A stretch of DNA of 64,000 bases, taken from positions 118,204,838 through 118,268,837 of the forward strand of contig CM056744.1 of assembly GCA_029851415.1 (NCBI GenBank). Reading direction: 5' to 3'. A model generated the notes under the pieces. The model was not told where the DNA came from. It was given only the letters and a program-made list of their open reading frames with translations, and searched no databases. This DNA is from Eretmocerus hayati. Lineage: Eukaryota; Arthropoda; Insecta; Hymenoptera; Aphelinidae. Shown here one piece after another: positions 23,020-34,290 of the stretch. Within the stretch, counting starts at the first letter, position 1; each line of letters opens with the position of its first letter. Position numbers and translations under genes: made by a program.

Positions 23020-23500
23020 AACGGAACCATGCACGAATTTGAATGCATCAGTGAGAAATTGCTGTTAGTAATAGATGAGGAAGCTTCCGCTGTAATAAAT
23101 GTAGGGGAAAGGCTCTTTGAATCTCGATATACTATTTCAGAGGAGAATGTTTTGTCGAGTATTTCCCTTAATTTCCATCACCAGGGCATACGATCGTGAG
23201 AATGAGCTATCGCGTACTCATCATTGCCTTTGGAAACATTTAAATGACAATCTGAGTAGATTGAAATGTAATAATGTTATATAGTCAGATCATTACTCAT
23301 CAATATTCGGCCTTGTGGGCTCGTGGGAATTTGTAGAGGGATAGAATTGTTACAGTCAAATGACATCATAGAAGAGCTGGTAGTCTCAAAGAGATATTGA
23401 CTCAGATATTGCCGTTCTCAGATGGCAGGAATTAGAAACATGTTGTAGCTATTAAAAGATGTTGATCAACCATTAAGAGACACAATGAGACAACAGAACA
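23020..23500. other. Read-through frame after the metalloprotease fragment, then no gene
   Basis: After the TAG at 23017 the same frame stays open to about 23200 and encodes about 60 protein-like residues (HEFECISEKLL near the start). This may be the rest of the metalloprotease-like gene separated by a nonsense mutation. Beyond 23200 nothing was recognised. Confidence 0.3.
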
Positions 23501-23525
23501 GCAATCTCTCTTGTTCGATTGTGGG

Positions 23526-23975
23526 ACCCGCAAGGGGGGTTGGGGCATGGTGCCTCATCCCTGGAGTCTGACGAGCTCCCGGCCCCAGTCATCGCCCGCC
23601 GGAGCGAGGAGACCGCACATCTCCATCCGGCACCACGGGAATGGGTGAGTCTAGGGATTCGAATTGGAATTGCCTTCGGGCGAAAACAATGCGAGTCCGA
23701 AAGACTCTTCAATCATCCCGAGGGACTCCCTGGGCTCTCAGGAAGCCTAGACGAGTCCCAAAACCCCCCACCGAGGGGTGGGCATCGGCTTCGTGCTGGG
23801 AACTGAGCCCAGAATTCGGTAGTCCGGGAGGAGGACTGAGTCATCACCGAGCCTGGCTCGGTGTTGGCCATCCTCCAAACCGACGCGCTGGCAGGGCCTA
23901 TCGCTGCCCCGCGCCCATGGGGGCAACCGGGGCTGAGCCAAAAGGCAGGGACCCGGTATATAAAAGTTAAATCCC
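23526..23975 (+). mobile_element. GC-rich 450-bp retroposon-like insertion S1 with 14-bp target duplication
   Basis: TGTTCGATTGTGGG occurs exactly at 23512-23525 and 23976-23989 and brackets a 450-bp GC-rich segment that starts ACCCGCAAGG and ends TAAAAGTTAAATCCC. A long duplication of this type points to target-primed insertion (SINE or LINE fragment). A diverged copy lies at 37380-37735. No B box or poly(A) tail was recognised, so the class is open. Overlapping frames on both strands reflect GC richness only. Confidence 0.6.
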
Positions 23976-24241
23976 TGTTCGATTGTGGGTTGCCTCCACT
24001 CCTAGAGTCGTGGATTGAATTTTTTTGCTTGTGCTATTACTAGCAGACAAAGGTGAATTGTGGCTCAAAGAATGGGCCCAGTGGTCGTAGTTGATTGGCT
24101 TTTTATTATGAAAAAGTTCTCATACAAAGATGTGAAAAAGAGTGGAGTGTGAACTGCTTTCAAGTTTTTAATAGACATGAGTTTGGACTTCCCTACCCTT
24201 TCCATTATTTCTCAAATCAATGAAGGATCAAAATTTGCGGG

Positions 24242-24281
24242 TTGGCTGAGTTCCAGCGTTTATAAACGCTGAAGCTCGGCC
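24242..24281. repeat. Short perfect-core hairpin
   Basis: AGCGTTTATAAACGCT is a 16-bp perfect palindrome; flanking GGCTGAG(T)T and AAGCTCGGCC extend the pairing to about 40 bp. It sits directly next to the TIR element and may be an unrelated miniature insertion. Confidence 0.5.
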
Positions 24282-24287
24282 AAAAAT

Positions 24288-24940
24288 AACCCGCGTGAAA
24301 ATAATTTTGTTCGGCTCTTGTTTGGGAAAGGTTTTCCCCTCCCAAGCATTGGCCCAAACTTAAAAAATGAGACAACCCCAAACTTGGTCATAACGATCAA
24401 GTTTGGCGTACAAACATACGGTCAACTTCCTGGAAGTTTCTCACAAGTTTGGGGAAACTTTAGAAGATGGAGAACCAAACTTGGCCTTCACGATAGAGTG
24501 GGGCGTACAAACTTGCGGACAACTTCTCTAAACTTGTCAGCAAGTTTGGGAAAACTTTGGGAAACGAAAATGAAGAGAGAGGGTTGGCGAGTGACGTGGT
24601 TTAATGGGGCGTTCGGTTTTGCAAATTTGCCGAATTTTCCCGTCCAATCTTCACCAAATCCAGGAGCTCCTCAAGCTGTGCAATTGATCTGAAACAGAAA
24701 AGAAAATTTTTCCACAAAGTATCGTGTCATTCTCTCTCGATTGCGGACATCTCTATCTAAAAAAAATTTGAATACAGATTTTCGGAAGGAGCCTCAAAGA
24801 ATACGGGTAATTTGAGGTTACGTGTTTCGAGACAGATTTACTAGAATTGCGTCAACAGTGCAATACTTATCTGGAAAAAATTTTGCTGGCCGATAGTGTC
24901 GGTCAAACAAGAGCCAAACAAAAGTATTTTTACGCGGGTT
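24288..24940. mobile_element. DNA transposon with about 35-bp terminal inverted repeats
   Basis: The left end AACCCGCGTGAAAATAATTT then TGTTCGGCTCTTGTTTG is matched inverted by the right end (CAAACAAGAGCCAAACAAAA, then GTATTTTTACGCGGGTT). The 653-bp element holds two tandem copies of an about 100-bp unit with AAACTTGG and CAAGTTTGGGG words (24380-24580). The plus-strand frame 24318-24692 lies over these units and is not a recognisable transposase. Non-autonomous; no target duplication was clear. Confidence 0.65.
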
Positions 24941-24944
24941 TGTA

Positions 24945-25500
24945 ATGAAATTGGGAGTGAAATGAAAGAGTGCTGGATTCTGTACTTTAGTTATCTCCTA
25001 CGGAGTATTTGGAGTAGCAAATGAGATTGAGTGAGAAAAATTTTGTCTTCTGCTAAACAGGTCCCCAACCCACTCTTGTGAGTTGTCATTGTATTGCATA
25101 ACTTGAAATGAATTCGCAATACTTATTTACAGAGATATGAAAATTACACCATCTCCCGTATACCTCGTGATTCATTCTTCCACCTAGAAATGGTTCTTTC
25201 AGTATTAAAAAAATATCAAAATCACTCTTGATTCCTCAAGAACTATTCGAGTACCATTATGGGTACTATCATATCTTCTACCGATGCGGAGTAAAGAGAA
25301 CACGAAATCTATCTCATTAACCTCAGGTACAAATTTTTGGACTATTTAATAAAAAGATCAGAGTGTATTACAAAATTGCCCATAATATGTATGCTGTTGA
25401 TTCAAACATTGGAAATCTGACTACCAAGATCAATACTTATCGGTTGTCCTTGAAAGATTTTATGATGCTGTTTTTCATCCCGTAGAAATTGGTTTCATGG
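24945..25500. other. No gene recognised
   Basis: AT-rich sequence without convincing frames or repeats. Confidence 0.35.
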
Positions 25501-25517
25501 AAAAGATTGTTCCAAAA

Positions 25518-25672
25518 GTAGCCACCGCAGCCTTGTGGATAAGGTTCTTGCCTTCAACGCAGAAAGCTGGGGTTCGAATCTCGGCCAGCACCAATGTGAA
25601 TTTTTATAAATGTTTTTTGGAGGCTTCGATAACCTCGAAAAGAGGCTGAGAATGCGTTGATAAAAAGAAGAA
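25518..25672 (+). mobile_element. tRNA-derived SINE with target duplication
   Basis: The head has an A box-like TGTGGATAAGG and a perfect B box GGTTCGAATCTC at tRNA spacing, followed by CGGCCAGCACCA. The body ends in the A-rich tail GATAAAAAGAAGAAG. Flanks GATTGTTCCAAAA (25505-25517) and GATTATTCCAAAA (25673-25685) are a 13-bp target duplication with one mismatch. It is not a functional tRNA because the acceptor stem does not pair cleanly. Confidence 0.75.
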
Positions 25673-25689
25673 GATTATTCCAAAACTTC

Positions 25690-28580
25690 ATTTGGAGGGT
25701 ATTTAGTACTTCTGTACCTTTTCCTTCTTTCACTTAATCTAATCCGTGAATCAATCTTATTGCCCTTCATTTTTCGTCAATGGATATTCATCTTGGTCTT
25801 CCTAACACTACATCAAAAAAAGACAAATCCAGGATTTCAGTCATCAAGCGTTATTTCAGTAAAAATGTGAAAAGTATGAGATTGAATCTTAGATTACAAA
25901 AGATATCAAAGCTTACTCGATTGAATTTTCGCTCTTCTTCATGGATCTAATGTATGATGATATAAGACGAGGGAAAAATGATTGTTTCTTGAATTTCTCA
26001 CAATAAATGTTTTCCTCGACATTCTAATGTGTCCATAATTTTCTCGATAACGTGTAAGCTCCTCTAAAGAAATACTGTCATTATCAATCACATTTACACC
26101 ATGGTTATAGTTTCATGAAAAGAAAATACAGAAATCCATCCATCCATAACCTACTCGATTTCATGTTGATCTGTTGGCATTGCACAAATAACAAAATATC
26201 ACCAGATCACAAAAAAATCATCAAATCCAAATCGAAACAAACTCGGAATATCGAAAAGTTCGAGATACGCCAACTCCTTAATTATCGTGCGGATTAACGG
26301 GAAAAATTTCTTCCCTGTATAATATACTCTGTGCCGCATAAGTTACAGCTGATGGACACTCAAAGTCTTCCATCGTCAGCATCTAATGTGTAAAAGTCAT
26401 CGCATTAGGCCAAAGGAGAAGAATACAAGTTCGAAATAACTATCAACAATAGGTTAGATCACAGATTAAGCTACCCGTCCCGAAGGTCACTGATTCTTCG
26501 TGCATTAATGCAAGTTGTGTCCAGTGATAAATGCGAGACACGCTAAATTTTTCAATTTAGAAAAAAAATGAGGAAAGCGAAATGATCAATAAATTTCGTC
26601 GGTGTACTGGTTCAAACAGAATGAACCATTTACAACAAATGTAATCAGCGTGCTCTATACATATATCGTGAAAATACCACCTCTCTCGATTTATGGACAC
26701 ATGTGCTGTACCCGTTAGCCAGCAGAGTAGATGTCGATTTGCATATTTGCAGCTGTGACCCGGAAACGGCTAATTATCGTACGATAACAAATATCACCTA
26801 CCAATATTCGTATCGCAAGATATCCAGTGTGTGCAGCAATACTATTATAACATCAGAACTATAGTGCACTTCTGGTTGATTCCAATGCAGTACTTGACCC
26901 ATTTAATAATGAATCCATGAAAACTTTGACTTTCATCTTCTCAAATTAGCTTACCTTCTCTGTAATTGTAAAATCGCCGAAACAGGTAAAGATCACATGT
27001 TGCCTGTGCTCTAAAATACAATTGCTTCTTGTGAAAGAGAAAGGAAGAAATATGTAATGGTAGTGTATTTCTGTTCTGCTGAAGATGGGTACAATATGCG
27101 AGGCATGTATACATACGCGCTCTGGTGGCTTTGAAATATTAAAATGGAACCAAGCTGTGAGGGTGAGTGAAGTAGAAGCAGCAAGCGAAAACTGCCGCCT
27201 ACGGAAACTGGGTCATGCATTTCTCGATAGAAAAACTCTCTAAGAGGGATACGGGATGATGACAGAGAGGGGTGGGTTTTGAAGAACGATTACAGATCAG
27301 AAATAGGCGGTTACTGTAGTGACTTGTATCTTACGCTGCTTGAGTTGGGCAATGTTGAGTTTCTGATGCCAAGAGGGAGGACAAAGAAAGCACCATTCAG
27401 TGAAATTAAAGCGCCAGCCATGAACGCCTTTTTGTTACTCTTATATGAGAATTTCTGCGAAACCTTTGAATTTTGTGTAAGTCCAGTGTTCCACGGATAT
27501 TCTGAGCTATTGGTACCGAAAAAAGGAGCGTTATGAAGTATCTTCTATCATTAAAGACGTACTTCAATCACTTTTGCTGAAACGCGTTCTGGTTTATCAA
27601 TAGCAGACCGCAAACACCACTTTTGGGGCATTTTGCGCGCGAATTCTCACATTTTTTGAATTGATAGTGCTGCGCCAAACATACCTAACTATCAAAAAGT
27701 CTGATAAAATCGTATATTCATCTACTACGATTATATTTTCAAATAAAACTTGATTCAGAGTTGTGCCTGGCTTTGGCTATGACATTAGACCTCATTCGTT
27801 GATGTAACTCAGTTTTGTGAAAAAATTTACTCTAGCTATATTTGGCTAAAATAATGAAATATCTTGTTCGGAACAGAAAATGTGGGGTAATTCTAAAGTT
27901 TAGAAAAAGACAAATCGAATCCTGTTTGGATTCTATAACTCTGCCATGATCCAGAAAAATTTCGCACAGCTGCAAAGCTTATGTTGCACCACTGGCTTGG
28001 AAAATCTTTATTTTTGGAAGGCACGCTCGGTAGACGCAAGGCACAGGTTTGGAATGTTGTGCTCTTTTCTCTTCATCACAAGAAAGATAAAAACGCATTG
28101 TTACGATTAGCCATTGTCGATCGGTATTCCTGTGAGAAACTCAGGAAGGAAATTGGATTCCCGACAGTAAGCAGAATAAGCCTGTAAATATGATGGTATC
28201 GCTAAATTCTTGAGGTTTGCGTAGTATACGGCTGAAATAAGGACGAAATAACACTACCGTATACTCCAGAAACTGAAATTAGACTCATGAGTCATGATGC
28301 AATTTTTGAGATTTTCATCGAATTTTTAATAATTCAATTGGCTCTATAGGGGAGAAATTCTCCCCTAGAGTCAGGTCAAGTAAAATGTAATCTCTAACAA
28401 TCGTCTGAACAAAGATTTGAGTCATGTCTATTTGACTGGAGTGGCTTTAGAAATTTTCCAAGCGTAAAATTCCGTTGTATCCGTTCGGCAACAAATACCT
28501 TGGCTTGGAATAGAGTGGCACCATTTTTTCAGATGTTTCCGAGGTCTGAGAATCATATAAAACTCATTTTGAACGTGAGC
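25690..28580. other. No gene confidently recognised
   Basis: Frames at 26115-26297, 27279-27536 and 27981-28187 on the plus strand lack domains and splice support. The last two are somewhat protein-like (27981: KAQVWNVVLFSLHHKKDKN) but isolated. No repeats noted. Confidence 0.3.
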
Positions 28581-28740
28581 GATGAAAAAATTTATTCTTG
28601 ATTGAAGAGGGTCTATAGTTTAAAGTTCCTAGGAAACCCTCATATGCAACATACATGTCCCAAAACTGTGAAAATATCGACAAAATATGAGAATATTAAC
28701 TGGAGCAATAACTTCCGATGTTCATAACCCAGTGAGCTTT

Positions 28741-28980
28741 CTAATAAGAATCTAAGGTGTGGCTAGAGAGTTTCAACATTCCCATCATCATGCATCTTCT
28801 TCCCTTTTTCTTGATCATTCTATCTAGTCTGTTACCGAGGAATTTTTCCCATACACTGTGCATGAAATTGTACTCTTGACATTTCTGCGCATGATTTGTC
28901 AAAAAATAGCTCAGCATATCCGAGGTCGTGAGGCCTAGTTCCAGCAACCCCGTGACAATCTCAACCCTCGCTCTCAGCAT
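28741..28980 (-). CDS. Hypothetical small protein or first exon
   Basis: The minus-strand ATG at 28980 (context GAACCATGC) opens 79 codons with protein-like composition, starting MLRARVEIVTGLLELGL and continuing with a mixed helical segment. A donor CTCG|GTAACA lies within it near 28838, and an AATAAA on the same strand is near 28593. A TATATAA sequence lies about 25 bases before the ATG. No family recognised; the structure is speculative. Confidence 0.22.
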   Translation of the reverse strand: MLRARVEIVTGLLELGLTTSDMLSYFLTNHAQKCQEYNFMHSVWEKFLGNRLDRMIKKKGRRCMMMGMLKLSSHTLDSY

Positions 28981-28989
28981 GGTTCAGGA

Positions 28990-29420
28990 TAAGTTATATA
29001 CTGGGGATGCGAAATCCATCTTCTGCGCCCATGTTTCGTAAACTTTTTTTTTTCGGTGCAATGCATTTCTTATAATTAGAGAGAAAAGTTTGCACTGTGT
29101 ACAGCACGATAAAGACAAAAGCTACGGAAAAAATGTGTCTCATCACGGTCAGAAAAATCAGAATGACTAACCTTGATGATGTGCATTATGAATATACAAA
29201 ACTTCACATTGTACTAGTTAGAGGAGAGTCGGAGGTGAAAAACTGAAAAAATCATCATCGAGTTTTGGAAAAAGTGGAGCTCTGTCCAATATGATTAAAA
29301 ATTCATAGAGACTCGAAATTCATAGATACTCAGCGAACTGAAATCAAACCAATTTCATGATGTTGAAAACAACAAAAACTTCGGGGTACGCACGAACTAA
29401 GATGGAAATTTGCGACCTCG
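28990..29420. other. No gene recognised
   Basis: AT-rich DNA with a poly-T run at 29044-29054. Nothing else noted. Confidence 0.35.
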
Positions 29421-29427
29421 CAGTAAG

Positions 29428-30095
29428 CGGATACCAGGGGGTGGCTTACTAGGGAGTAGCAGTGGCCAATGCCAGCTAATACGGCTAGTTTTGGGGCAAA
29501 TGCGCGCTACTGCGAGGACCCACCACAGCTGCAAGTAGACAGAAGTAGCCAATAGTAGCCTTGCTGAGATTTGAAAGAGTAGCATTTGTGGGGCCATGTT
29601 CTACTCCAAACTACTTTACCGCCGCTGGAAGCTACTTCTGGCTACTGTAGAACTTGGGTTGCGGACCCAACAAGCGACCAACGGTAGTCAAATAGCTCAA
29701 AGTAGCCACGAGTGGTCTGTACAGGGTGAGAGTAGTTGGAAGTATCTGATATTAGCTGGCACTGGAACCCAGCACAGGAAAGCGCTACTCCCTCACCCTG
29801 TACGGACCGCTAGCGGCTACTTCGAGCTACTATTTGGCTACTTTTGGTCGCTTGTTGGGTCCGAAACACAAACTCTACAGTAATCAGAAGTAGCTTCCAG
29901 CGGCGGTAAAATAGCTCGAAGTAGAAAATGGCCCGACAAATGCCACTCTTTCAAATTTCAGCAAGGCCACTCTTAGCTACTTCTGTCTAGTAGCACCTGC
30001 GGTGTGTCTCTCGCAGTAACGCCCATTCGCCGCAAAACTAGCCGTATTAGCCGGTATTGGCCTCGGCTACTCCCTAGTAAGCCGCTCCCTGGCAG
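29428..30095. mobile_element. Foldback element F3 (about 310-bp inverted arms)
   Basis: The left arm carries GGCTTACTAGGGAGTAGC and CGCCGCTGGAAGCTACTTCT, and the right arm carries their complements AGAAGTAGCTTCCAGCGGCG and GCTACTCCCTAGTAAGCC. The symmetry centre is near 29765 around the CACCCTGTAC/GTACAGGGTG pair. CTAC/GTAG words dominate. Frames on either strand are reflections of the arms. Confidence 0.72.
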
Positions 30096-30307
30096 ATACA
30101 TCGCTCAAAAGACAGATGATAGTGACCGTATCTTCAGTGCACTGTCAAGGGTTAAGCTGAAAATCATCGGCCTTCGAATCATCCGAAAATCCGCAATGTC
30201 CCATGAATGGATCCATGCAAGCGTACGGCCATCGTAACATTTAATTACCACTCGCATCCATCAAATTCTAAACCGTTGCCAAAATAGAACAAGTTTCATG
30301 AAACGTG

Positions 30308-30497
30308 TATAATGATCGAAACTTCTCTAAAGTAGACGCCTTCGGTCGCCAAAAAAGTGCCCGTTTTGTAACATTGTCCGCCTCACAGAAAAACTCGTAC
30401 CCGTCGAATATAGGCAGAGGTCACAAAAAAGTATCCGTGAAAATATAGCCGTCTGCGTTACAGAGGTGTCCGAACAGAGAGGTTTCACTGTACTCGC
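30308..30497. mobile_element. Possible pogo/Tigger-like MITE
   Basis: The right end read on the minus strand starts CAGTGAAACCTCTCTGTTCG, with a TA just outside, as typical of pogo/Tigger termini. The left end has ATGATCGAAACTTCTCTAAA with a TA before it, an imperfect match. The interior (about 190 bp) has no coding capacity. Confidence 0.45.
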
Positions 30498-30499
30498 AT

Positions 30500-31070
30500 T
30501 CCAATTCCGATCCAGAACTGATTTCCTTTATTTGGATCCTGCCAGTAAGAACCATTTTTTGAGCCCAGTACCAAAACCGAAATACAATCAAGCCAAATGA
30601 TACATTTATGATCTGATATCGTTCAACATCAAACGACAAAGTGACTCATAATTTTCGATAGTTTGATCTAACTGCTGGAATTTGAGCCTTCTCAAATATC
30701 CTCTGACTTCAGAGAAAGGATTGTCAGAGCAAATACTGCAAAGTCTACGGCAAAAACTCACGACAAGATGAAAGCTCTGTATTTCTGAAATTATATTTGC
30801 TGTCTCGTAGCTTTGCGCGGGGGTATTCAAAATGAGTGCACGTGTGTAAAGTCGAGTAATTAAAAATGCTCTTGTTGCTTGTTTCAATTTTTTCGGGACG
30901 ATTTTTTTTTTGCTCTTTCATCCTGTGCATTCCTGCTTCGGTGTAGATTATATCCTTCCCTCATCACACATCTGCATACACAGCCGAGGAATTTATGAGA
31001 TCTGGATGACTACGCTCTCATGACGTTCATATTGGATTGGTATGGAGTGGATTTTGTTCAAAGTATCAAA
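30500..31070. other. No gene confidently recognised
   Basis: The minus-strand frame 30887-30606 encodes a protein-like C-terminal part (FCRRLCSICSDNPFSEVRG) and an acceptor-like AATATAATTTCAG precedes it at about 30790, but no partner exon or family could be found. Confidence 0.25.
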
Positions 31071-31072
31071 TA

Positions 31073-31795
31073 AGGTAAGTGTACCTAACTTGCCCCCATA
31101 TGCCGATCTCGGGGATGGGCACTGCTTGGCGTCCCGGCAATTTTTTTCACGTTTGTTATGTTGAAATGTGAGGAAGTAAGTTGTTTGCGTCGACTCCGAA
31201 TCATTCCTACGTTCTCCAGGAAATCTGGGGTGATTTTCCTATTTTTCATGATTGCTTAGCTAAGAAAGCAACGAGGAAAATTGCGTTCAGTAAAGTCGGT
31301 GCCAAATTCTTTGAATTCAACCAATTTCGACGTACTTTAACGCATTCGATTCCTTGTTTCAAGACCTTCAAAATCCATTTTTCAAAATTGCAAGATTCGA
31401 ATATGGAGCTGTTTTATGTGCAAAACACGGAGACGATTTGTAAACTAGGATGCCAACATTGGAGTGTACCTAACATACGTGCAGAACGACTTCTTCTGCC
31501 ACTCATAACGTGTTTATCACGTCAAAGTGGGTCAGAAATGGTCTTTCGAACCACCGAAAAGCTCCAAATGTGCGTGCACGGCGATAAAAACACTTTATCG
31601 CCGATTTCCATCATTTAATTCGGAAGAATTGAGACAGTTCGGCTCCAATTGATCCAAATTGAACGTAATTCAGTGCATTTTGAAGGTCTTCAAACAAGCT
31701 TCAAAATGAGCTGAAGCACGTAGAAAATCGTTGAAGTAAACCAAAGTTATTAAGAAAAAGGCTTAATGGGGTCAAGTTGGGTACACACTTTTGTA
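31073..31795 (+). mobile_element. Non-autonomous element of the GTAAGTGTACC family, copy C1
   Basis: Starts AGGTAAGTGTACCTAACTTG followed by CCCCCATATGCCGATCTC and ends with GGTCAAGTTGGGTACACACT, an inverted version of the start. Related copies lie at 36760, 44312, 45174 and 48740. The plus-strand frame 31181-31618 has weak similarity to a frame in copy C3 (shared FYVQNTETICK against FHVQNTNIICK), so the family may once have coded. An extra diverged 90-bp unit follows at 31829-31920. Confidence 0.55.
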
Positions 31796-31992
31796 AACTC
31801 TCAAAAATCATCTTTTGGGAAAATTCAAACAGTTTGGCTCCAGTTGGTTCGAATTGGATGTACCTCAACTTATTTTGAAGGTCTTAAGACAAGCTTTTAA
31901 ATGAGCTAAGGTACACTTGGAGTCGACGAATACTTTTCGAACGAGTACGGAGAACTCACCACAATTTAGGGGTCGACCATGCAAACAACAAA

Positions 31993-33492
31993 TCCCTATC
32001 CTATTCCGCATTTAATCGAAAGTCGTTGGTCGAAGATCAGCTGATCGTCGTCGGTGTGAAATCTCGCGAGTTCGCAAGAGTGTGTAACGTGTGTGAAATC
32101 GCATTGGTGTGAGTGTCCCCGCGCTGATTGGTGCCAATCCATGGGTTAAGTCTGATATTACTGTATGTAGCCCTGTTGACCACGCTTGGCTAAACTATAC
32201 ATCGGTCACGCAGGCGCCAGCAGAAGACACAATTTAGACGTCTCCACGATCCATCCATATGGGCAAAGGTACCCTGGCACCGAAATTGTGAGCTGTGGAA
32301 AATCTAAAAAGACAGATCGATGCACCGAAAATTCTACTTCCCGAATCCGCAGCCGGAAAAACTCTACCTTTTTTCATTTTGTTTGAATTATCAAAAAACT
32401 AGCTTATTTCACCCATTCTGGTGCGCCTTAACCCTTGATCGTAGCGATACACTCTTGGTCTCAAAAAATTCTACTCAGCCCAACAAAAATTCTACCACCT
32501 CGGTTTTTCACAATTTTCTATTGGATTTTTCGTGATCAGTTGAAATATTTTCCAATCCCAAGCCCTGGTGTCAACGTGCTACATTAGGCCACGTTCACAC
32601 CAGCAAGATGCGCCACACCGCGGTGAATGTATCAGCTGACCGCAGTTGACCACGAGTCAAAGCCTAATTACTGCTAATCACGGAAAACCCAATAGAAAAT
32701 TTGGAAAAACCGAGGTGGTAGAATTTTTGTTGGGCCGAGTAGAATTTTTTGAGACCAAGAGTGTGTCGCTACGATCAAGGGTTAAGGCGCACCAGAATGG
32801 GTGAAATGAGCTAGTTTTTCTATAATTTAAAGAAAATGAAAGAAGGTAGGGTTTTTCCGGCTGCGGATTTGGGAAGCAGAATTTTTGGTGCATCGATCTG
32901 TCTTTTTGGATTTTCCACAGCTCACAATTTCGGTGCCAGGGTAACTTTGCCATCCATATGGCTCTCTTAGGCTCTCTCAATCAAAGGGGAGGGGATTCCC
33001 GGGGAGTGCGCGCGCGGGGGAATCCTGCTGTTTCTGTTCGAGCGATGTGGCGCGAAAACTCAAATGGAACAAAACATGATCCGGAGCACGTACGAGTGGG
33101 CAAAATCCCATCGCGCGTGCGGTTGTCTTCGGTCTATATTCGATGGAAATGAATCACCGAATCGAAGTCTGTTCGTCCGCAAAAGTCGTTTATCGTAGAA
33201 TCAGGAACGGAATCGCAGGCAACAATAACGAAATCGCGGGTAACAATAACAAATCGAAAATAGCAGATGCAATCCATCCATGGCTCTCTCAATCAAAGGG
33301 GAGGGGATTCCCGGAGAGATCGCGCGCGGGGGAATCCTGCTGTTCCTGTTCGAGCGATGTGGCGCGAAAACTCGTTCATCGTAGATTCAGGAAAGGAATC
33401 GCAGGCAACAATAGCGATATCGCGGGTAACAATTGTTATTAACAAATCAAAAATAACAAATCCGCGCGCTTGCGCGCGTCTTAAGTTCCTAG
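31993..33492 (+). mobile_element. Helitron-type element, unit 1 of a tandem array (interrupted)
   Basis: Begins TCCCTATCCTATTCCGC after an A and ends with the hairpin CGCGCGCTTGCGCGCG, ten bases, then CTAG before a T. TC...CTRR ends, a 3' hairpin about 10 nt from the end and A/T target flanks are the diagnostic marks of Helitrons. The unit is 1500 bp because a 690-bp element is inserted; without it and its duplication it is about 800 bp like the next unit. No Rep/helicase coding is present, so it is non-autonomous. Confidence 0.72.
32262..32951. mobile_element. Mutator-like foldback insertion with 9-bp target duplication
   Basis: Ends GGCAAAGGTACCCTGGCACC and its inverted partner GGTGCCAGGGTAACTTTGCC bound arms of about 277 bp around a 135-bp centre. 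ATCCATATG is duplicated at 32253-32261 and 32952-32960. The neighbouring Helitron units show the uninterrupted ATCCATATGGCTCTC site, which proves the insertion and its boundaries. Long TIRs with 9-bp duplications suit Mutator-like elements. The similar plus- and minus-strand frames 32320-32535 and 32678-32980 are the two arms. Confidence 0.75.
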
Positions 33493-34290
33493 TCCCTATC
33501 CTATTCCGCATTTAATCGAAAGTCGTTGGTCGAAGATCAGCTGATCGTCATCGGTGTGAAATCTCGCGAGTTCGCAAGAGTGTGTAACGTGTGTGAAATC
33601 GCATTGGTGTGAGTGTCCCCGCGCTGATTGGTGCCTTGATACAGATTTAGTTTGGTAAAACTGTATATGTGTAGCCCGATTTTGGATGTTTACACTGTAC
33701 ATCGGCCACGCAAGCGCCAGCAGAAGACACAATTTAGACGTCTGCACGATCCATCCTATCCATCCATATGGCTCTCTCAATCGAAGGGGAGGGGATTCCC
33801 GGAGAGTGCGCGCGGGGGAATTCTGCTGTTTCTGTTCGAGCGATGTGGCGCGAAAACTCAAATGGAACAAAACATGATCCGGAGCACGTACGAGTGGGCA
33901 AAATCCCATCGCGCGCGCGGTTGTCTTCGGTCCATATTCCATGGAAATAAATCACCGAATCGAAGTCTGTTCGTCCGCAAAAGTCGTTTATCGTAGAATC
34001 AGGAACGGAATCGCAGGCAACAATAACGAAATCGCGGGTAACAATAACAAATCGAAAATAGCAGATGCAATCCATCCATGGCTCTCTCAATCAAAGGGGA
34101 GGGGATTCCCGGAGAGATCGCGCGCGGGGGAATCCTGCTGTTCCTGTTCGAGCGATGTGGCGCGAAAACTCGTTCATCGTAGATTCAGGAAAGGAATCGC
34201 AGGCAACAATAGCGATATCGCGGGTAACAATTGTTATTAACAAATCAAAAATAACAAATCCGCGCGCTTGCGCGCGTCTTAAGTTCCTAG
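33493..34290 (+). mobile_element. Helitron-type element, unit 2 of the array
   Basis: 798 bp from TCCCTATCC to CTAG with the same ends and internal GGGGAGGGGATTCCCGGAGAG motifs as units 1 and 3. It abuts unit 1 directly: the CTAG of unit 1 is followed at once by the TC of this unit. Repeated frames (33941-34240 and 34065-34313) are translations of the repeat and recur in each unit. Confidence 0.72.

Noticed and set aside
25518..25600. Functional tRNA gene
   Set aside because: A and B boxes are present but the acceptor stem does not pair, and the segment is flanked by a SINE body, tail and target duplication.
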